Source: Pseudomonadota bacterium
GTDB lineage: Bacteria > Pseudomonadota > Alphaproteobacteria > Rhizobiales > Xanthobacteraceae
Assembly (NCBI GenBank): GCA_023386635.1
Contig: JAEWJH010000081.1
Coordinates: 1 to 13,746 of the forward strand
Direction of reading: 5' to 3'
DNA: 13,746 bases
A program made the position numbers and the translations under genes. The notes under the pieces are model-generated. The model had not been told where the DNA came from. It ran no database searches and saw nothing but the letters and a program-made list of their open reading frames with translations. Positions 13,352 to 13,746 of the stretch are shown here, in pieces. Every line of letters starts with the position of its first letter. Within the stretch, counting starts at the first letter, position 1.

Positions 13352-13465
13352 CCTCATCCTGAGGAGCGATGCGCAGCATCGCGTCTCGAAGGACGAGGCG
13401 GCCACAGACCGCGCCCGCCTTATGGTTCGAGACGCATCGCTGACGCGATGCTCCTCACCATGAGG
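13352..13465. repeat. Second long imperfect palindromic repeat
   Basis: The left arm (13352-13398) and right arm (13418-13465) are imperfect inverted copies, both built from CCTCAT, TGAGGAGC, a GATGC/CATCGC block, CGTCTCGAA and a terminal AGG. The intervening loop is 19 bases. The unit is unrelated to the neighbouring palindrome. Its form matches a type of intergenic repeat I associate with Bradyrhizobium-like genomes, which a genome-wide search would confirm. Confidence 0.65.
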
Positions 13466-13490
13466 CTTCGGGAGAGGCGCATTCCGCCTC

Positions 13491-13517
13491 TTGACTTTCT
13501 TCCTATATGCCTATAAT
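13491..13517 (+). promoter_or_regulatory. Strong-looking sigma-70 promoter near the right edge
   Basis: TTGACT (13491-13496) and a perfect TATAAT (13512-13517) are separated by 15 bases. The stretch 13491-13521 is distinctly AT-rich against the GC-rich background. Spacing is shorter than the ideal 17, so activity is uncertain. Transcription would start near 13524 and read towards the right edge, into the hairpins and the edge ORF. Confidence 0.5.
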
Positions 13518-13563
13518 CCTATGTCTGTCCTGCTCGCGAGGGGCGTCATCTAGAGGCGTCTTG

Positions 13564-13746
13564 ATGATGAGCAGCCTGCCACGCCGGAAGGCGTGGCGGG
13601 GTCGCGGGCCGGAGATTCGGCCCGTGACGATGCGGCTTTCTGCGGGCGGCGGTTCGCACCCGTCGCTCCCGGACCCCTGCGGTGGACCATACACGGGCAC
13701 TACGACCCGCGATCGGCCGGAGGCACGTCAACAAGCCGCAGTTACG
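13564..13746 (+). CDS. Unidentified ORF running off the right edge (start only)
   Basis: An ATG at 13564 (followed directly by another at 13567) opens a frame of 61 codons without a stop to the window edge. AGAGG (13552-13556) lies seven bases upstream, a reasonable ribosome site, and a promoter-like sequence lies further upstream. The visible product is rich in Arg, Gly, Pro and Ser and includes H-P-S-L-P-D-P-C-G-G-P-Y; I do not recognise a family. Two minus-strand frames are also open over the same bases, and the region is highly structured, so this may be a non-coding RNA or repeat instead. Coding status is uncertain. Confidence 0.3.
   Translation, partial: MMSSLPRRKAWRGRGPEIRPVTMRLSAGGGSHPSLPDPCGGPYTGTTTRDRPEARQQAAVT
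13575..13624 (+). other. Two consecutive GC-rich stem-loops in the predicted transcript
   Basis: Stem 1 is 11 bp, with 8 uninterrupted pairs GCCACGCC (13578-13585) with GGCGTGGC (13590-13597), extended outward by one G-U and two C-G pairs, and closed by the GNRA-type tetraloop GGAA. Stem 2 pairs CGGGCCG (13605-13611) with CGGCCCG (13618-13624) around a six-base loop. They lie about 50 and 80 bases after the predicted transcription start. They could belong to a structured leader, a small RNA or a repeat element. Confidence 0.4.

Noticed and set aside
13242..13463. A 73-codon + strand frame across the palindromic repeats
   Set aside because: It is made almost wholly of two repeat elements; such frames arise wherever these repeats occur and give no evidence of a protein.
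1..13746. CRISPR arrays, tRNA or rRNA genes, insertion sequences and phage attachment sites
   Set aside because: No regularly spaced repeats, cloverleaf or rRNA-like sequence, transposase frame or integrase was seen on either strand.

Overview
The window looks like the chromosome of a high-GC alphaproteobacterium, most likely a Bradyrhizobium/Rhodopseudomonas/Afipia-type member of the Hyphomicrobiales. The reasons are the GC-rich third codon positions, the ATGA/TGATG gene overlaps, and two long imperfect palindromes near the right end of a type I associate with that group. The genus is an inference. Every gene I can support lies on the + strand.

Layout. (1) 1-356: C-terminal end of a GntR-family (FCD) regulator. 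(2) 386-5983: seven tightly packed genes, evidently one operon: a cupin, an Ldh-family NAD(P)-dependent oxidoreductase, a RidA-family protein, a short-chain dehydrogenase/reductase (SDR), an FAD-dependent aromatic-ring monooxygenase of the PHBH/MhpA type, an ACMSD-like amidohydrolase (a probable decarboxylase) and a second small cupin. (3) 5984-6217: a non-coding gap that starts with a perfect 10-bp stem-loop. (4) 6218-8254: a MaoC-like hydratase, which appears to start at ATT, followed by an AMP-forming acyl-CoA synthetase. (5) 8255-8501: an AT-richer regulatory region with two related palindromes 98 bp apart and a TTGACA hexamer between them. (6) 8502-13195: a branched-chain-amino-acid-type (HAAT) ABC importer: periplasmic binding protein, LivH-type permease, a fused LivM-LivG permease-ATPase, and LivF. 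(7) 13196-13746: two repeat palindromes, then a promoter-like sequence with hairpins and an ORF running off the edge.

How it may work together. The content fits uptake and breakdown of an aromatic or N-containing ring carboxylic acid. The importer would bring it in. The flavin monooxygenase would hydroxylate the ring, the ACMSD-like enzyme would remove a carboxylate, a cupin could open the ring, and RidA, Ldh and SDR proteins would process imine/enamine or keto intermediates. The acyl-CoA synthetase and MaoC protein would handle CoA thioesters. Each family assignment is well supported. The substrate and the order of steps are inference, and I do not recognise the cluster as a named pathway. 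Unusual details are a RidA protein lacking the signature arginine, cupins with altered metal motifs, the apparent ATT start, the permease-ATPase fusion, and the twin operator-like palindromes before the transporter.
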